Shown: piece after piece, positions 1 through 7,065 of the stretch | Position numbering within the stretch: the stretch's first letter is position 1 | How the letters are laid out: each line of letters opens with the position of its first letter | Source of the DNA: Actinomadura mexicana | Lineage (GTDB): Bacteria > Actinomycetota > Actinomycetes > Streptosporangiales > Streptosporangiaceae | Reading direction: 5' to 3' | DNA: 45,463 nucleotides | Assembly: GCF_900188105.1 (NCBI RefSeq) | Contig: NZ_FZNP01000031.1 | Span: 1-45,463, forward strand | Made by a program: the position numbers and the translations under genes | Notes under the pieces: generated by a model | Database searches by the model: none | The model's input: the letters and a program-made list of their open reading frames with translations, nothing else | Told to the model about the DNA's origin: nothing

Positions 1-85
1 CGTGGCAACCCGCTACGACAAACGCGCCTACGTCTACCTCGGCACCGTCACCGTCGCCACCCTCGCGATCTGGCTTCGCACCTGA
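1..85 (+). CDS. IS5-family transposase, C-terminal end (partial)
   Basis: This is the last part of the transposase second frame, the same sequence as 45369-45453. It enters at codon 2-4 and stops at TGA 83-85. The visible tail contains RYDKRAYVYLGTVTVA, the conserved C-terminal helix of IS5/IS427-type DDE transposases, downstream of the catalytic Glu. It is not a separate gene: it is the continuation of the element at 44460-45463 across the window ends. Confidence 0.8.
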   Translation, partial: VATRYDKRAYVYLGTVTVATLAIWLRT

Positions 86-95
86 TCCAAGAAAC
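1..95. repeat. Terminal direct repeat (contig overlap)
   Basis: Bases 1-95 are identical to bases 45369-45463. A perfect 95-base identity at both ends is the usual signature of a circular molecule assembled with an end overlap. Trimming one copy gives a circle of 45,368 bp. The alternative is two real IS copies, one at each end of a linear piece. The circular reading is preferred because rejoining rebuilds one intact IS with matching ends and a CTAG duplication. Confidence 0.85.
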
Positions 96-104
96 AGGAC
101 CTAG
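84..104. repeat. Right end of IS5-family element and target duplication
   Basis: Bases 84-100 are the right inverted repeat. Their reverse complement matches the left end at 44460-44476 in 16 of 17 positions. They are followed by CTAG at 101-104, which also precedes the left end (44456-44459). A four-base CTAG-type duplication is the known target preference of the IS5 group. This fixes the element boundaries at 44460 and 100 on the circle. Confidence 0.85.
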
Positions 105-112
105 GCCGCTGA
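101..112 (+). other. Original 3' end of relaxase gene (separated by IS)
   Basis: Removing the IS and one CTAG copy joins 44459 to 105 and restores the relaxase reading frame as Gly-Leu-Gly-Arg-stop, with TGA at 110-112. The insertion therefore replaced only the last relaxase residue (an Arg) with six residues encoded by the IS end (Pro-Val-Ser-Trp-Ile-Ser). This is read directly from the sequence. Confidence 0.8.
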
Positions 113-158
113 GCCCCGACGAGATGACCGTCCAGCCCGCCAGCGTTACCGTGACGCC

Positions 159-707
159 ATGAGCACCGCCGGCGGCCGCGATGATGGGAAGCTGCAACCG
201 CCTCCCATGTGGTGGGAAATCGCGGATCAGTTCAAGGACGTTGAGGCGCCCGACAGCACCCCCCTCAGCGACCAGGAACGCGCCGAGCTGCGGAAGCGAC
301 TGAACGAGCCAGGCAGGCAGCGCGGACTGACCAGCCGCGAGCAAGCGGCCCGCTGGGAGATGGGCATCATTCGCCCAGGGCCCGCAGTGGAGGAGCTCTA
401 CCAAGAGGTAAAGCGCAGCCTGGATGCGCCCAGCACCAGCCCGACCAGCCGACTATTTGGCCGGGGCATCCTGGCGGCGATCGAGTTCGCGACCGGAGTG
501 CAACCGACTGCGCCGGTATCGGGCGAACCTGCCGAGGAGAACCCGCCGCCGGTCGGGCAGCTCTCCCGGGAGGAGGAGCGGGCCGCAGACATCGCCGCTG
601 GCCACGTCCGCGCCCAGGTCAGCCGGGATTACGCCACCGGGGTGGAGCACACCATCATGTGGTTGCTCGCCCGTACTGACACCCGCCCGTGGGGCCGTCT
701 CCGCTGA
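159..707 (+). CDS. Hypothetical protein downstream of relaxase
   Basis: An open frame of 182 residues with actinomycete-like third-position GC, lying in the same direction as the relaxase and only 46 bases after its original stop. No family is recognised. The N-terminal half is rich in charged residues (WWEIADQF, a long Glu/Arg region), the middle has a short hydrophobic stretch (ILAAIEFATGV), and the C-terminus ends IMWLLARTDTRPWGRLR. There is no signal peptide or clear membrane segment. Before the IS arrived it was probably co-transcribed with the relaxase. The start at ATG 159 has only a weak ribosome site. Confidence 0.55.
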   Translation: MSTAGGRDDGKLQPPPMWWEIADQFKDVEAPDSTPLSDQERAELRKRLNEPGRQRGLTSREQAARWEMGIIRPGPAVEELYQEVKRSLDAPSTSPTSRLFGRGILAAIEFATGVQPTAPVSGEPAEENPPPVGQLSREEERAADIAAGHVRAQVSRDYATGVEHTIMWLLARTDTRPWGRLR

Positions 708-868
708 GCAGTCTTCGAGGTCGTGGGCGGCCGTCGTTCGTTCGCCTTCTGCGGCGAGCCTGAGAATCCGATGAGCACCGGATTGCACGATCGGGCCGCT
801 TCCGCGCTCTTTGTAGGTGATGCGTGCCGCGGCCGGTGTCGGCCGCGGGCCTATGAAGGGATTCGGGG

Positions 869-1129
869 ATGGGGACGGCACTGGAAACAGGGCTTGGGAT
901 GGTGTCGCCCGCTGTCGGGGTGCGGGTGCTCATTGGGGCCGCGGTCATGCGGGCGGGAAACGTGCGTCAACTGCTGGTGGACCACGCACAGCGGCGGACT
1001 CTGCTGACTGTTTCCCAAGCCGTTCCGGAAGGAAGCGTGCTTGTGGACGAACGACCTGATGACAGCAAGCGCATGCTCCGGGCCGGTGTCGCCGCACGGC
1101 CGCCCCTAGCTGCGGAGGCGAGGCGATGA
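869..1129 (+). CDS. Small hypothetical protein upstream of sigma factor
   Basis: An 86-residue frame whose TGA (1127-1129) overlaps the ATG of the sigma-factor gene in an ATGA, the usual sign of translational coupling. The protein has a mildly hydrophobic N-terminal third (VGVRVLIGAAVM) and an Arg/Ala-rich tail. No family is recognised. Position suggests a regulator of the sigma factor, but nothing in the sequence identifies an anti-sigma domain. An internal ATG at 899 is an alternative start. The preceding 160 bases (708-868) show no convincing gene. Confidence 0.45.
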   Translation: MGTALETGLGMVSPAVGVRVLIGAAVMRAGNVRQLLVDHAQRRTLLTVSQAVPEGSVLVDERPDDSKRMLRAGVAARPPLAAEARR

Positions 1130-1641
1130 GCGCCGAGGCGCATGCCGAGCCGCCGCTACATGAGGACCTCGACGCCCAGTACGGCAAGCTGATCGAGAAG
1201 CAATGGCCCAAGCTGCTCGCCCTGTGCCTGGCCTACGGACGGTCTCGGCCCGAGGCCGAGGACATCGTGCAGGAGGCGTTCTTACGCTTCCACGAACGAC
1301 GCGCCAGCATCGAGCGCCCGGCCCCCTACCTTCGGGTGACTGTCGCGCGGCTGCTGGCCCGGCCCGTGCGTGAGCGCCCGCGCTCCGAGGTCGGCGCCGC
1401 GACCGCCGCCGATCGGTGCGGCATCGACGACTTCCTCGGGCATCACCTCACCCGCACGGCACTGGAACAGCTCCCCGTGCGGCAGCGCGAGGTGTTCGCC
1501 CACGACTTCATCGGATACTTCACCATCGCGGAGATCGCCGAGGCGCTCGGCATCGAACCCGCGACCGTACGATCCAACCTCCGGTTCGCCAAGGCAAGGT
1601 TGCGCACCTGGTGGGCCGAGCACGGAGAGGAGCTGCGGTGA
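1126..1641 (+). CDS. ECF-type RNA polymerase sigma factor
   Basis: A 171-residue protein with the two domains of group IV sigma factors. Region 2 is near residues 25-60 (core SRPEAEDIVQEAFLRF, the helix that binds core polymerase). Region 4 is near residues 105-165: LEQLPVRQREVF followed by a helix-turn-helix, TIAEIAEALGIEPATVRSNL, that recognises the -35 box. The linker between them is short, as is usual for this family. The gene overlaps its upstream neighbour (ATGA) and its downstream neighbour (GTGA), so it sits in a tight three-gene operon. It has a rare TTA leucine codon at 1282-1284, which in Streptomyces relatives would depend on the bldA tRNA. The regulon is unknown. Confidence 0.8.
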   Translation: MSAEAHAEPPLHEDLDAQYGKLIEKQWPKLLALCLAYGRSRPEAEDIVQEAFLRFHERRASIERPAPYLRVTVARLLARPVRERPRSEVGAATAADRCGIDDFLGHHLTRTALEQLPVRQREVFAHDFIGYFTIAEIAEALGIEPATVRSNLRFAKARLRTWWAEHGEELR

Positions 1642-2021
1642 CCACCAGCGATCAGGCCGTCAAGGATGCGCTGCGCGCCGACTTCGACCAGCTGGCCAAC
1701 GACATCTACGCCAACACGGACATGGACCAGGTGAAGGCTCAGCTCTACGCGGCCATGCGGCAGCGCCCGCCGCTCCCCGCGCCGCCGCCTGAACCACCGA
1801 CACCCCTAGCCAGGCGCACCGGTGAGCGGCCGCTGTCGGACGTCCGATTCCTCACCGTGGCCGAGGTCGCCGCGATCATGCGGGTGTCGAAGATGACCGT
1901 CTACCGGCTGACGCATTCGGGCGAACTGCCCGCCATCCGCGTCGGCCGCTCCTTCCGCATCCCCGAGCAGGCGGTGTACGACTACCTGCGCGACGCCTAC
2001 GAGCGCCACCAAGCGATGTGA
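1638..2021 (+). CDS. Excisionase-like helix-turn-helix DNA-binding protein
   Basis: 127 residues starting at a GTG that shares bases with the sigma-factor stop (GTGA at 1638-1641). The C-terminal 55 residues (FLTVAEVAAIMRVSKMTVYR, then HSGELPAIRVGRSFRIPEQA) are a MerR/BldC-type winged helix-turn-helix. The N-terminal 70 residues are an acidic helix plus a proline-rich linker; many chromosomal relatives are nearly all HTH. It probably binds DNA and acts with the sigma factor, either as a co-regulator or in place of an anti-sigma factor. The upstream ATG at 1416 in this frame lies inside the sigma gene and is rejected. Confidence 0.75.
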   Translation: MTTSDQAVKDALRADFDQLANDIYANTDMDQVKAQLYAAMRQRPPLPAPPPEPPTPLARRTGERPLSDVRFLTVAEVAAIMRVSKMTVYRLTHSGELPAIRVGRSFRIPEQAVYDYLRDAYERHQAM

Positions 2022-2034
2022 CCTCGAAGAGCAA

Positions 2035-2070
2035 GGCTCGGGTCGGCGGCTCCACCCGCCAACCCGAGCC
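2035..2070 (+). terminator. Strong hairpin after sigma/HTH operon
   Basis: GGCTCGGGT at 2035-2043 pairs perfectly with ACCCGAGCC at 2062-2070, with an inner GGCGG/CCGCC stem. It begins 14 bases after the HTH stop. It has no T-run, as is common in actinomycetes. It is a likely operon terminator. Confidence 0.7.
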
Positions 2071-2513
2071 CGGAAGCTTCGGCTCGATGCGTGCCGTCTT
2101 CCTGACGCGTCCCCGCTGCCCGCCCGAACCACCGACCAAGCACAAGGAGACTGCTAGCTCGGCGTTCCAATATCGAAACACCGTCAGACGGAGATTAGAC
2201 ACTAAGTACCCGCCCAAGAGCGAACGCCGACCTCATCTGTCGCCGTCAATCGCCGATGATGCACGAGGTTAAACACTTTTCACCACTCGTCCACGCCATT
2301 GATCGCCTGCCCGAATGCAGTTCAGTGGAAAGGGGTGCGTCCAGTTCGCCCGACTTGCGAAGTCCCCGGAGTTTCGTTGCGAACTCGTGAGCGAGTCATG
2401 GCAGAATGGCGAGCTAGCGACGCGCTGATCTTCACGGGCTCCACCCCCTGATCGGCCGCCGCCCCGCGAAATTCCCGCCCGAACCACGGCAACCACAATT
2501 GGAGTAACTGCAC
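2071..2513. other. Intergenic region, no gene seen
   Basis: This stretch of about 440 bases is lower in GC than its surroundings, especially 2150-2300. Short frames exist on both strands but none has a convincing ribosome site or codon pattern. It most likely holds the promoter of the 2514-3724 gene pair. No clear -35/-10 pair could be chosen by eye. Confidence 0.5.
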
Positions 2514-2771
2514 GTGAACAGCGACAACCCACCGGCCCGCCGAGGCCGGTCCGCCGGCGATCCCGAACCCGGCAGGCCCCAAGGGTGGCTGGAGGCGATC
2601 ACCGCCATGGCCACCGTGTTCGGCATCCTCCTTCAGCAGGGCTACCCCGCCTTGTACGCGCTGCTGGTCGTCCTCGCTCTGGTCGTCGGCGCCACGATCG
2701 TCGTGCGCCAGCTCCAGCGCGGCCCGGACGACTCTGACGACGGCCCCGGGGCTCCTCGGTGGGCACAATGA
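2514..2771 (+). CDS. Small single-span membrane protein
   Basis: 85 residues from GTG 2514, with GGAG at 2501-2504. A polar, Arg/Pro-rich N-terminus precedes a long hydrophobic stretch at about residues 28-65 (MATVFGILLQQGYPALYALL, then VVLALVVGATIVV), enough for one or two short membrane spans. An acidic cytoplasmic-type tail follows. The stop overlaps the next gene (ATGA at 2768-2771), so the two are translationally coupled and probably work together at the membrane. No family is recognised. Confidence 0.65.
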   Translation: MNSDNPPARRGRSAGDPEPGRPQGWLEAITAMATVFGILLQQGYPALYALLVVLALVVGATIVVRQLQRGPDDSDDGPGAPRWAQ

Positions 2772-3724
2772 GTGCCCAGCCCACCGGCCCAGATACGGCC
2801 ACGGCCGAACTCCAGGCCGAGTACGAAACGTTCACCGTGGAATTGCAGCGGCTCCGCGCCGAGATGGTGGCGAAGAAACCGACCCTCAACCGGACGAAGG
2901 CCGAGTTGAGCGTCGTGGTGGCCCAGATCTTCGGGCGGCTGCTCAGGACGTACGGCAATCCCGAAACGGTTGCGGCCAGGGCGCGCATCGAGGAAGAGGA
3001 CCTATGGTGGCTCCTCTCCGGCGAGTTCCCGCACAGTCGGATTGAGGGAAACGCGAGGATAGTCCAGATCCCGGAGACCTTGAAAAACCTCGTGGTCAGC
3101 CTTGCCCGGCTCGATCCCGACGAGCCATGGAAGACCGCCGCCGAAGCCGGACAGCACGTAGACCGTTACGTACGCCTCCTTGAGGAAGACCGGACACTCA
3201 GCCGCCGACGCGAAGAGGTCCGGATAAGGAGGGACAGGGTAAAGAGGCTGATTGAGAGGACCCAGGGTGAAGCTCGACCGTACCGGCAGGAGACGCCGCG
3301 GCAGAGCGCCACGTCTCGGCGTCCTCCGACCCAGCGTCCGTCGCCGCCCTCCGATGTGCAGGGGCACGAGTACAAGCCTGACCCGCTTCAGGCCCGCACG
3401 CCCGGCGAGTTCATCGACATGCTGGCGGCATACCGCAGATGGGCAGGGAATCCGAGCTTTCGGGAGATGGAGCGCAATGCCACTGGCCAGGCTTGCTACA
3501 GCACCTTCAGCAACCTGCTGCGCTCCAAGAAGGTGCCGCCCCGGCTCAAGACAGTGGAGGCCTTCGTGCTCGCCCTGGGCGGCGACGAAGAAGACAGGCG
3601 CCGGTGGGCGACGGCTTGGCGCCGATTCCAGGCCCTCGGAGACGAGCGGACCACCCCACTAGCCAGCGGAACGGACGAACTCACCATGATTAGGGGAGGC
3701 TTGGGCGAACGCCGAACCGGGTGA
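2768..3724 (+). CDS. Coiled-coil protein with C-terminal XRE-like domain
   Basis: 318 residues from ATG 2768, chosen because it overlaps the upstream stop; a GTG at 2759 is also possible. The N-terminal half is helical and charged, with predicted coiled coil around residues 10-45 and 130-175. A Pro/Ser/Arg linker follows. The last third (FIDMLAAYRRWAGNPSFREM to LALGGDEEDRRRWATAWRRF) resembles the short actinobacterial HTH module seen in many signalling and regulatory proteins (grow-read-choose helix pattern, then the 'GGDEEDRRRW' segment). With the membrane partner it could be a membrane-linked regulator. This role is inference. Confidence 0.65.
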   Translation: MSAQPTGPDTATAELQAEYETFTVELQRLRAEMVAKKPTLNRTKAELSVVVAQIFGRLLRTYGNPETVAARARIEEEDLWWLLSGEFPHSRIEGNARIVQIPETLKNLVVSLARLDPDEPWKTAAEAGQHVDRYVRLLEEDRTLSRRREEVRIRRDRVKRLIERTQGEARPYRQETPRQSATSRRPPTQRPSPPSDVQGHEYKPDPLQARTPGEFIDMLAAYRRWAGNPSFREMERNATGQACYSTFSNLLRSKKVPPRLKTVEAFVLALGGDEEDRRRWATAWRRFQALGDERTTPLASGTDELTMIRGGLGERRTG

Positions 3725-3753
3725 AGCGGTCTGGGTGAGGCACAGAGACGACA

Positions 3754-3782
3754 AGGACCGGTCTCCCCCGGAGACCGGTCCT
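3754..3782. terminator. Bidirectional terminator between convergent genes
   Basis: A perfect 13-bp stem (AGGACCGGTCTCC, 3754-3766; mate at 3770-3782) with a CCC loop. It lies exactly between the plus-strand gene ending at 3724 and the minus-strand gene ending at 3800, so it can stop transcription from both sides. Confidence 0.85.
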
Positions 3783-3799
3783 AGTCTTTGGTGGACGCG

Positions 3800-4747
3800 T
3801 CAGCGCTGGTGTTCCTTACCGTCGCGCTCCTGTGCGTGTGCGAGGGCTTCCTCGGTCTCGCGGAGGGCGCGAAGGTACTGGTTGTAGTCGTCGTTGGTGA
3901 GTCCGTGCTCGTCCATGAGGGCGACGATGCGTTGTTGTGCATCTGCCACAGCGTCGGCGGGGTAGCCGGCGCCGGGTTGCCGTCGCAGGTTCAGGCGGTG
4001 GATCTCGGCCAGGACATCGCGGCGGGCGAGGTCTTCGAGGGCGGACAGGTCATCGCGCGGGGGCAGCGGCACCGCGTGCGGCGTGTCCTGCCCCGGTTGC
4101 GGGCAGCCTCGCGTCCGTCGCTCGGCGGTGGTCATGACGTCATCGAGCCAGCGGTGCCAGTCGGCCGCCGCGTGCGGCCGGGCGTTCTCGTCGTCGTAGG
4201 CCGCCCGGTAGGCCGACCGCAGCCACAACATCGCGTTGATCAGGTCCGGATGCTGGAGCCAGCAGCCGCGCAATGTCTGCTGTGTCCAGGGCCAGCCGAC
4301 GAACACCACCTCACGCACCCACGCGACCAGGGCGCCGAGGACGTCGGGCAGGTCTTGGGGATCGATGTGGGCCAGGTCGACCGGCCGGGCGTCGAGTTCC
4401 TCGCCTGTTCCGCCGCCGTTGTCGGTGAGCGCCTGGACGCGGTCGGACAGGATCGCCACCTGCGTGGCCAGCGCCGACAGCTTGTTGATCCGGCCGGACA
4501 CCTCACCGAGCTCGGCGAGGGACTCGCCGAAGTGGTCGCGCAGCTCGGCGAGGTGAGCGCGGGTCTCGCCGACTTCGGTGGACACCACCGACAGCGCGGA
4601 CAGCACGGAGGCGAAGTCCCCGCCGCCCGTGCTGGAGGCACCCGAGGAGGCGCCGGCGTCGGCCAGGCCGCCGAGGTACTCGTCTTTGGCCGGGCCCGCC
4701 GGGGCGGGGATGCCAGGCCCCGCCCCGGTCGGCTGGTCATCGCTCAC
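3800..4747 (-). CDS. DUF4913-domain protein of transfer operon
   Basis: 315 residues starting at GTG 4747, which shares bases with the stop of the coupling-protein gene (GTGA). Residues about 60-110 form a heptad-rich helical segment (many Leu/Val in a-d spacing). Residues about 135-200 (ALVAWVREVVF, CWLQHPDLINAMLWLRSAYR, a trailing DWHRWLDDVM) match the DUF4913 pattern of tryptophan-rich 'W-x-x-H-P-x-x' proteins. These commonly sit directly next to VirD4-like coupling proteins in actinomycete mobile elements. The C-terminus is another helical stretch. The job is unknown. Position suggests an accessory of the coupling protein or relaxosome. Confidence 0.75.
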   Translation of the reverse strand: MSDDQPTGAGPGIPAPAGPAKDEYLGGLADAGASSGASSTGGGDFASVLSALSVVSTEVGETRAHLAELRDHFGESLAELGEVSGRINKLSALATQVAILSDRVQALTDNGGGTGEELDARPVDLAHIDPQDLPDVLGALVAWVREVVFVGWPWTQQTLRGCWLQHPDLINAMLWLRSAYRAAYDDENARPHAAADWHRWLDDVMTTAERRTRGCPQPGQDTPHAVPLPPRDDLSALEDLARRDVLAEIHRLNLRRQPGAGYPADAVADAQQRIVALMDEHGLTNDDYNQYLRALRETEEALAHAQERDGKEHQR

Positions 4748-7065
4748 CGGTCACCGCCCGCACGGCGCTGCCACGGCGACCACCCGGGCGGAACCGCCGA
4801 GGGCTCCCCTTCCGCCGACCCGTCCGCGGCCGCTTCGGTCGGCAGCGATTCGGCCGGGGCCGGTTGGGTCGGCAGCGGCAGCAGCGGCACACCGGCGGGC
4901 GGAGCGTCGCCGCGCTTGCCCGCCCCCCACATCGGATGATCCGGCACCGCCGAGGGCAGCTCAGGCAGCGGCGGCGGCGACGCTGGACCGGGCGCCGGGC
5001 CCGAGCTCGCCGGAGTCCCGTGCTGCGGGAGCGGCGGCGGACCCGGGCGGGTCGGCAGCGGCAGTAGCGGCGCCGCTTCCGGTGTCCGGCGGGCCCGCCG
5101 CGCGCCGAGCTCGTCGGGCGCCGCCGGTACCTGGTCGACCACTTCCGGGCGGACGGCCAGGTCCGGGCGCGGCCGGGGGATCTCCCGCGGCTCCACCGGG
5201 CTCAGCCCGGCCGCAGGCCGACCCGCCTTCACCCACTGCTTGAAGTACCGGCGCTTGCGGAGCTGGACCAGCGTGATCAGCGTCGGGGCCGCCGCGGTGC
5301 TGCGCAGCACCAGCGCCTTACCGGGCGGGATCTTGCGGATGTCTCCGGCCGGGGTCGCGTCGACCTCGCCCCACCGAGGCCGGCGAACCGGGTTGCCCCG
5401 CTGGTCATAGCTGACCTCGTCGGGGTCACGGACATCGATCTTCCCGTTGAGCTGCGCGACCTTGGCAAGGAGCCGTTCCTCCGTGACGCCCGCGCCGATG
5501 ATCTTGCACTTTGCCGAGCCCCATAGCGCGTCCGCGCCCTCGCGGCCCCACCGCTCCACGATGCGCGCCCAGGTCTGGAAGTACATGTTGATCCGGATCC
5601 CCGACCCCGCGCACCACGACGCCCACTCATCCACCGCGATCGGTGCGGTGTTGCCGAGTTCGTCGCCCTCGATCGTCAGCGGCGGGTCCAGCCGCGAGAC
5701 CTGCTGACCGTCCCGGTTGGTGTACTTGTTGCCCAGTTCCCATGACGTCGCCTTCATCTCGGCCAGGAACGCCGAGAAGATCGGCGCGGTTACGTTCCCC
5801 GCGCCCGCCGAGGACACCAGATAGACCGTGTCCCGGCTCAGAAGGAACGACTCGAAGTCGAACCCGGGGCCCGCGACCGGGTGCAGCATCTCGACCACGC
5901 CGGGGTGGAGCATGAAGCGCAGGGTGCGGGTCAGCGTGGTCTCCACGCCGCTGCGCGTGCGCTGGTCCATGGAGGTTTGGAAGTACCGGAGCGTTTCCAG
6001 CGACCGCAGGTCGGACCCGGCGTGCTCGTCCAGGATGTAGAGCGGGTGGTCGCTCTCCTCCTTGTCCAGGATCCAGGTGTAGACCTGCCGCATGGACCCG
6101 CCCATGAGCGCGGCCGCGTGCATCAGCGCGGCCAGGGTCATGCACCCCCAGTCGGCCCAGAACGAGGCTTCGCTCAGGCCCTTGTTCTCGCTGGCCTCCA
6201 CCATGTGACCGGCCCGCCGGACGGCGACGGTGATGTCCTGGCAGCCCGCTACCGGGTTCCACCGCATCGTGGAGGCGTAGGAGCCCACCCCTTCGGGGTT
6301 GAAGATCGTGACGTTCCCGACCTGCTCGCGCAGGCCCGCAGTGTCGCGGATCAGGTCACCGCGAATCGAGGTGGCCACGACCGGGCCGGGCGCCTCCACC
6401 AGCGACGCCGCCGCCTTCTGCGACTTGCCTTCCTGCGGAGGCGCGATCATCAGCGTGAGGTCCTCGAACGTGCTGTAGACCCCCCACCGGTGGATCCAGC
6501 CCTGCGCACGCCCGTGGAAGCTCGCGTACTCCTCCCACGGCCCGAACCACCGGTCTTGCCAGGTCAGGGACTTACGCCCGAACTTGGCCACCCGGCGGGC
6601 GGACAGCCGCCCGTAGTCCTTGTACAGGGTCCAGCGGGAGGCGTAGCCGGGCCCCGGCCGGCGACGCAGGTAGGCCCGCGCCCGCGGCCCGAGACTCACC
6701 CCGCTCCGGTGGCGCCTGTGCCCCTTGCCGGAGCTGCGCCGCCTCATCGTCCCGGCGACCGCGGCGACGGCACCGCCCGCGAGCGCCGCGGGCACCAGCG
6801 GGCCGCTGCCAGCCAGCCGCCCGAGGTCGTCCACCGGCCCGGCCAGCGGCAGCAGCGGCACCCCGGCCGCCGCGAAGGCGGTCAGGTTCGGCGAGCGCCT
6901 CCAGGGCGCAGTCTTCTTGGAGTCCGTGTGCTCGCCGTTGTGCACCCGCTCACCTCCCGGACCGCCCGCGGCGGCCGCCGACTGATCATCGACCATTGTG
7001 CTTGCCGGTCCTGACAAATGGGAGTCGATTCCGTTTCGATTGGTTCCGCTCACGTTCGGATTCAC
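4744..7065 (-). CDS. VirD4/TraG-like conjugative coupling protein
   Basis: 773 residues from GTG 7065. Residues 60-107 contain hydrophobic stretches that can anchor the protein in the membrane. Residues 207-216 hold the P-loop IAPPQEGKSQ, a variant of the coupling-protein Walker A. FNPEG follows near residue 255. Residues 460-480 (LTIEGDELGNTAPI) sit where the Walker B Asp/Glu normally lies. The region after it (MYFQTWARIVERWG, GAGVTEERLLAKVAQLNGK) is the TraM-recognition part of TraD/TraG proteins. The C-terminal 150 residues are Pro-rich and probably disordered. In known systems such hexameric ATPases pass the relaxase-DNA complex to the secretion channel. It is third in a four-gene overlapping operon. 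Confidence 0.88.
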   Translation of the reverse strand: MNPNVSGTNRNGIDSHLSGPASTMVDDQSAAAAGGPGGERVHNGEHTDSKKTAPWRRSPNLTAFAAAGVPLLPLAGPVDDLGRLAGSGPLVPAALAGGAVAAVAGTMRRRSSGKGHRRHRSGVSLGPRARAYLRRRPGPGYASRWTLYKDYGRLSARRVAKFGRKSLTWQDRWFGPWEEYASFHGRAQGWIHRWGVYSTFEDLTLMIAPPQEGKSQKAAASLVEAPGPVVATSIRGDLIRDTAGLREQVGNVTIFNPEGVGSYASTMRWNPVAGCQDITVAVRRAGHMVEASENKGLSEASFWADWGCMTLAALMHAAALMGGSMRQVYTWILDKEESDHPLYILDEHAGSDLRSLETLRYFQTSMDQRTRSGVETTLTRTLRFMLHPGVVEMLHPVAGPGFDFESFLLSRDTVYLVSSAGAGNVTAPIFSAFLAEMKATSWELGNKYTNRDGQQVSRLDPPLTIEGDELGNTAPIAVDEWASWCAGSGIRINMYFQTWARIVERWGREGADALWGSAKCKIIGAGVTEERLLAKVAQLNGKIDVRDPDEVSYDQRGNPVRRPRWGEVDATPAGDIRKIPPGKALVLRSTAAAPTLITLVQLRKRRYFKQWVKAGRPAAGLSPVEPREIPRPRPDLAVRPEVVDQVPAAPDELGARRARRTPEAAPLLPLPTRPGPPPLPQHGTPASSGPAPGPASPPPLPELPSAVPDHPMWGAGKRGDAPPAGVPLLPLPTQPAPAESLPTEAAADGSAEGEPSAVPPGWSPWQRRAGGDR

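Noticed and set aside
2018..2272. An 84-codon frame overlapping the HTH gene end
   Set aside because: It runs through a strong terminator hairpin, has no ribosome site, and lies in lower-GC DNA without coding bias.
3788..4939. A 383-codon plus-strand frame across the DUF4913 gene
   Set aside because: It runs antisense to a gene with start/stop overlap and family pattern, and crosses the end of the coupling-protein gene.
5881..7014. A 377-codon plus-strand frame opposite the coupling protein
   Set aside because: It is antisense to the Walker-motif-bearing coupling protein. Its translation is low-complexity Arg/Gly/Pro.
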